64,000 bases of DNA, from NCBI RefSeq assembly GCF_029623755.1, contig NZ_CP121106.1, forward strand, positions 1,251,001 through 1,315,000, written 5' to 3'. Source of the stretch: Altererythrobacter sp. CAU 1644. Lineage in GTDB: Bacteria; Pseudomonadota; Alphaproteobacteria; Sphingomonadales; Sphingomonadaceae. Below the pieces are notes generated by a model that saw nothing but the letters and a program-made list of their open reading frames with translations, had not been told where the DNA came from and ran no database searches. Shown here piece after piece: positions 61,847 to 64,000 of the stretch (positions are counted from its first letter, which is position 1; each line of letters opens with the position of its first letter). The translations under genes and the position numbers were made by a program.

Positions 61847-63163
61847 TCATCTGGCTCCGACCCCTCCAGCTATGACGCGAAAAGTCTTCAGTGCGATCAG
61901 CACATCAAGCCATAAGGAAAGGTTCTTGACGTAATAGAAGTCCAGCCGAAGCTTGTGCTCGATTGAGTCCAGATCCGTGACGTGGCCTTGGTTGACCTGG
62001 GCCCAGCCCGTAATGCCCGGCCTGACAATGTGGCGGTAGGAATAGAAAGGAATTTCGCCTTCGTGCCAAAGTGCAAGATCTGCCGCCTCCGGCCGTGGAC
62101 CGATCCAGCTCATATCGCCAATCAACACGTTCCAGGCCTGCGGCAGCTCGTCAAGACGCGTCTTGCGCAGGAAACGCCCGATCTTAGTTATCCGATCATC
62201 ATTATCTTTTGTCATCGCAAATTCACGCGCCGAGTTCGCGCTTGTCGATTTAGAAACAACCCGCATTGTCCTCAGTTTGACCATTCTGAAGGTTTCACCT
62301 CGGAATCCGACTCTGCTTTGGAAGAAGAACGCTGGGCCGGGCGAATCCAGTCGTATGAGCATCGCGATGACACAAACCAGGGGAAGCACGATTGGGGCAA
62401 ATAGCAGCACGGCGACCACATCGAACACCCGCTTTGCGTAACGGTACGGCAAGTTGGGAATCAATGACCCAAGCTCATTCTCCCTTAGATGATTAATTCG
62501 GACTTCCCCTGTCAACGCCTCCTCGATCAGCCGGCAGTGATAGACCGGGATTCCTCGAAGCGCGGCCTTGGCTAAGAGTCGCTCCCATTCGGCTGAAAGG
62601 TCCTGATGCAGATCGGCTACGATCGAGCCAGATATCTCATCTTCATTTATCATGCGCTCAAGCAACTGGGGGCATCCAACCTCTTCGTAGCCAGCCATTC
62701 CCTTCAATCTAGTGATGGCCCCGCCGGGTACGAGAAAGTGTCGGAAATTCGAGCCGGAGTTCCGCACCTTTATGGTCACCAGATAGCTGATCAGAATGGT
62801 GGCGACCGCACAGACCCCCAAGAGCGAAATCGAGTAGCCCACTCGCAGTAGGTTGTTCACCAGTATGAGGGCCGCGAAAATGGTGAGATTTACTGGAACT
62901 ACGTACGAAAGGAGGCGCACCCGGGCGTAGGTTTGCAAGCGATTTAGCACATACCAGATGCAGACATTCGCGACGAATACCTCGGAAAGCGTCAGAATGG
63001 AGACAGGGTCACTGAGGGGGATCGCCCGAGCCATAGTCCATGCTGTGGCAGGCATGAGAACCCCGGCCACCACGTAAAACGCCAACTGTTCTGGGACCGA
63101 AAAATTTGGCGCCGACCTTGCGGTCGCGAGTGAAGAGGGTGTGCGATTCATTATGGGGGGCAA
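61847..63163 (-). CDS. exopolysaccharide polyprenyl-phosphate sugar transferase
   Basis: A 438-residue membrane protein, from the ATG at 63163 or 63151. Residues 30-150 hold about four hydrophobic helices, then a CoA-binding-like middle. The bacterial sugar-transferase domain follows: KRVFDVVAVLLFAPIVLPLV, PAFFFQSRVGFRG, FRMVKLRTM, RKTRLDELPQAWNVLIGDMS and GPRPE. It loads the first sugar-phosphate onto undecaprenyl phosphate. It initiates the polysaccharide whose precursor gene is next to it. DNA here is less GC-rich than the rest. Confidence 0.9.
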   Translation of the reverse strand: MPPIMNRTPSSLATARSAPNFSVPEQLAFYVVAGVLMPATAWTMARAIPLSDPVSILTLSEVFVANVCIWYVLNRLQTYARVRLLSYVVPVNLTIFAALILVNNLLRVGYSISLLGVCAVATILISYLVTIKVRNSGSNFRHFLVPGGAITRLKGMAGYEEVGCPQLLERMINEDEISGSIVADLHQDLSAEWERLLAKAALRGIPVYHCRLIEEALTGEVRINHLRENELGSLIPNLPYRYAKRVFDVVAVLLFAPIVLPLVCVIAMLIRLDSPGPAFFFQSRVGFRGETFRMVKLRTMRVVSKSTSANSAREFAMTKDNDDRITKIGRFLRKTRLDELPQAWNVLIGDMSWIGPRPEAADLALWHEGEIPFYSYRHIVRPGITGWAQVNQGHVTDLDSIEHKLRLDFYYVKNLSLWLDVLIALKTFRVIAGGVGAR

Positions 63164-63323
63164 ACCTGCAAGATTGAGGCTCAGTTACCTTCAACTCTTC
63201 GCTGACTATAGGCAATTCCCCATAATCACAACACTATGGCGCTGAGGCAAAAAACGGAGGGCAAGAACCGTGGCCTTCTGAGGTTCCTTGTGATGAACGA
63301 CCCGCAAAATTCGAACGACGACT

Positions 63324-63719
63324 CTAATCGGGGTTGCGAAGGCCTTCCCTCGCACTCTCGCGCCTGCTCTTCTCCGTTCCGACCAGCTTGAGCCGCCTCA
63401 AACTGGAGATTAGGAGAAGCGTTCCTCCTGCGGCAAGGAAATCGACCAAAACGTCAGCGGCGCTTGGATCGCGTTCGATTCCGGGTAGCGATTGCACCCC
63501 TTCAATCGCCACACCTACAAGACCTAACCAAAGAAAGATCTTCCAGCTACTGGCACGAGGGTAAGCGCCTAGAGCGAGAAGCGTGAAGGTCACGAAGGCC
63601 AGCGCGTGTTGGGCCTTGTCCGACAATTGATCGGGTATCATGGGCGGTTGAGGAACTACCGATAGAAAAAACGTCAGCGCAAGTCCGACAAATAATGCAA
63701 TGCGAAAGAAAAATATCAT
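63324..63719 (-). CDS. VanZ-like small membrane protein
   Basis: A 131-residue protein from ATG 63719 (a longer frame reaches 63797). About four hydrophobic helices, with DKAQHALAFVTFTLLALG and the VAIEGVQSLPGIERDPSAADVLVDFLAAG segment that is the VanZ hallmark. The tail is basic and charged. The role of VanZ relatives outside teicoplanin resistance is not known; many lie in exopolysaccharide clusters, as here. The start is uncertain because no clear binding site is seen. Confidence 0.72.
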   Translation of the reverse strand: MIFFFRIALFVGLALTFFLSVVPQPPMIPDQLSDKAQHALAFVTFTLLALGAYPRASSWKIFLWLGLVGVAIEGVQSLPGIERDPSAADVLVDFLAAGGTLLLISSLRRLKLVGTEKSRRESAREGLRNPD

Positions 63720-64000
63720 CAATTGACCCAAATTTCTGAAATAATGACTTATTTCAACTTTATAGAAATTCTTCCACGCAGAGTTAAGCGCATGCAAGTT
63801 CTTGGCCTATCGAGATACTCCATCCGTCCCGCGGCGATGCGTCAAGAAATCTCAGGATGGCATATATCTCACTGGTCTAAGGCGATCTTCCAGCACTTTT
63901 TTCGTTCTACAAGGAGAGTGGCTAGGCGTATGGAGGTGAAACTTAACAATAGACTTTGCTGTTGATCGAGTTGCTGCTAGCGCCGGGCGCTCACAAGTAC
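63720..64000. other. AT-richer end of window, unassigned
   Basis: A 281-bp stretch before the window edge. An open frame on the plus strand from 63723 to 63965 has an internal ATG (63792) reading MQVLGLSRYS, which distantly recalls the start of some glycosyltransferases, but it has no binding site and stops after 58 codons. No gene can be supported here; it may be promoter DNA or a decayed gene. Confidence 0.3.

Noticed and set aside
63723..63965. An 80-codon plus-strand frame near the right edge
   Set aside because: No ribosome-binding site or convincing domain; kept only as a remark because MQVLGLSRYS vaguely recalls a glycosyltransferase start.

Overview
The window reads as chromosomal DNA of a high-GC alphaproteobacterium, most probably Sphingomonadales and close to Erythrobacteraceae. 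The grounds are gene content and order: DUF1013 (TrcR), DUF1192, a DUF6489-like protein, CarD, seven-iron FdxA, HemJ, and the block hemE-hemJ-rho ... mnmE-mnmG-rsmG-parA-parB. I found no tRNA, rRNA, CRISPR array, transposase or prophage gene.

Layout. Positions 1-4634 are a leftward run of housekeeping genes: a pyruvate/PEP dikinase regulator, maf, aroE, coaE, dnaQ, hpf and ptsN (cut by the window edge). The first four overlap by 4 bp. At 4635-4967 a 333-bp divergent gap separates the dikinase regulator from hemE. This is the place where the Caulobacter and Rickettsia replication origins lie. It holds a cluster of four GANTC (CcrM) sites, DnaA-box-like sequences and an AT-rich stretch, so it is my candidate oriC. 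Rightward from it run hemE, hemJ and rho. A low-GC accessory patch at 8051-9016 follows (small conserved partner, retropepsin-like protease, divergent ribbon-helix-helix-like protein). Next come an orphan FMN glutamate-synthase-like enzyme, a dienelactone hydrolase, and the mnmE-mnmG-rsmG-parA-parB block. That block contains four parS sites, two of them inside rsmG.

Positions 18061-22510 encode a compact chaperone/usher fimbrial system (DUF4402 pilin, chaperone, usher). Positions 22573-32106 hold scattered genes: a glycine-zipper protein, free methionine sulfoxide reductase, a sorbosone-dehydrogenase-like enzyme, a DUF815 ATPase, an acyl-CoA dehydrogenase, threonylcarbamoyl-AMP synthase, two lipoproteins, CarD, ferredoxin and an S4 protein. 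Positions 32103-46758 hold a SUV3-like helicase, an M23 peptidase, hemB, two tandem acetyltransferases, a fused MFS/spermidine-synthase protein, a gamma-carbonic anhydrase, the ligase/exonuclease pair of a DNA-damage-response set, and clpA.

Positions 46917-60802 carry a quinone oxidoreductase, a glutathione transferase, the cell-cycle regulator TrcR, an acyl-CoA ligase, a coupled M23 peptidase-bactofilin pair, and the cluster proA-nadD-rsfS-rlmH-envC-like-ctpA. These are followed by dsbB, coq7 and a secreted unknown protein. From 60814 to the end the DNA becomes more AT-rich and starts an exopolysaccharide region (sugar-nucleotide epimerase, sugar transferase, VanZ-like protein).

Functionally the window is dominated by chromosome replication and segregation (oriC candidate, ParABS, DnaQ, TrcR), tRNA/rRNA modification and ribosome maintenance, haem synthesis, and cell-wall remodelling (three LytM-type proteins, a bactofilin, CtpA). 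Start codons were chosen from family N-termini, ribosome-binding sites and overlaps with the preceding stop. Several are GTG or TTG.
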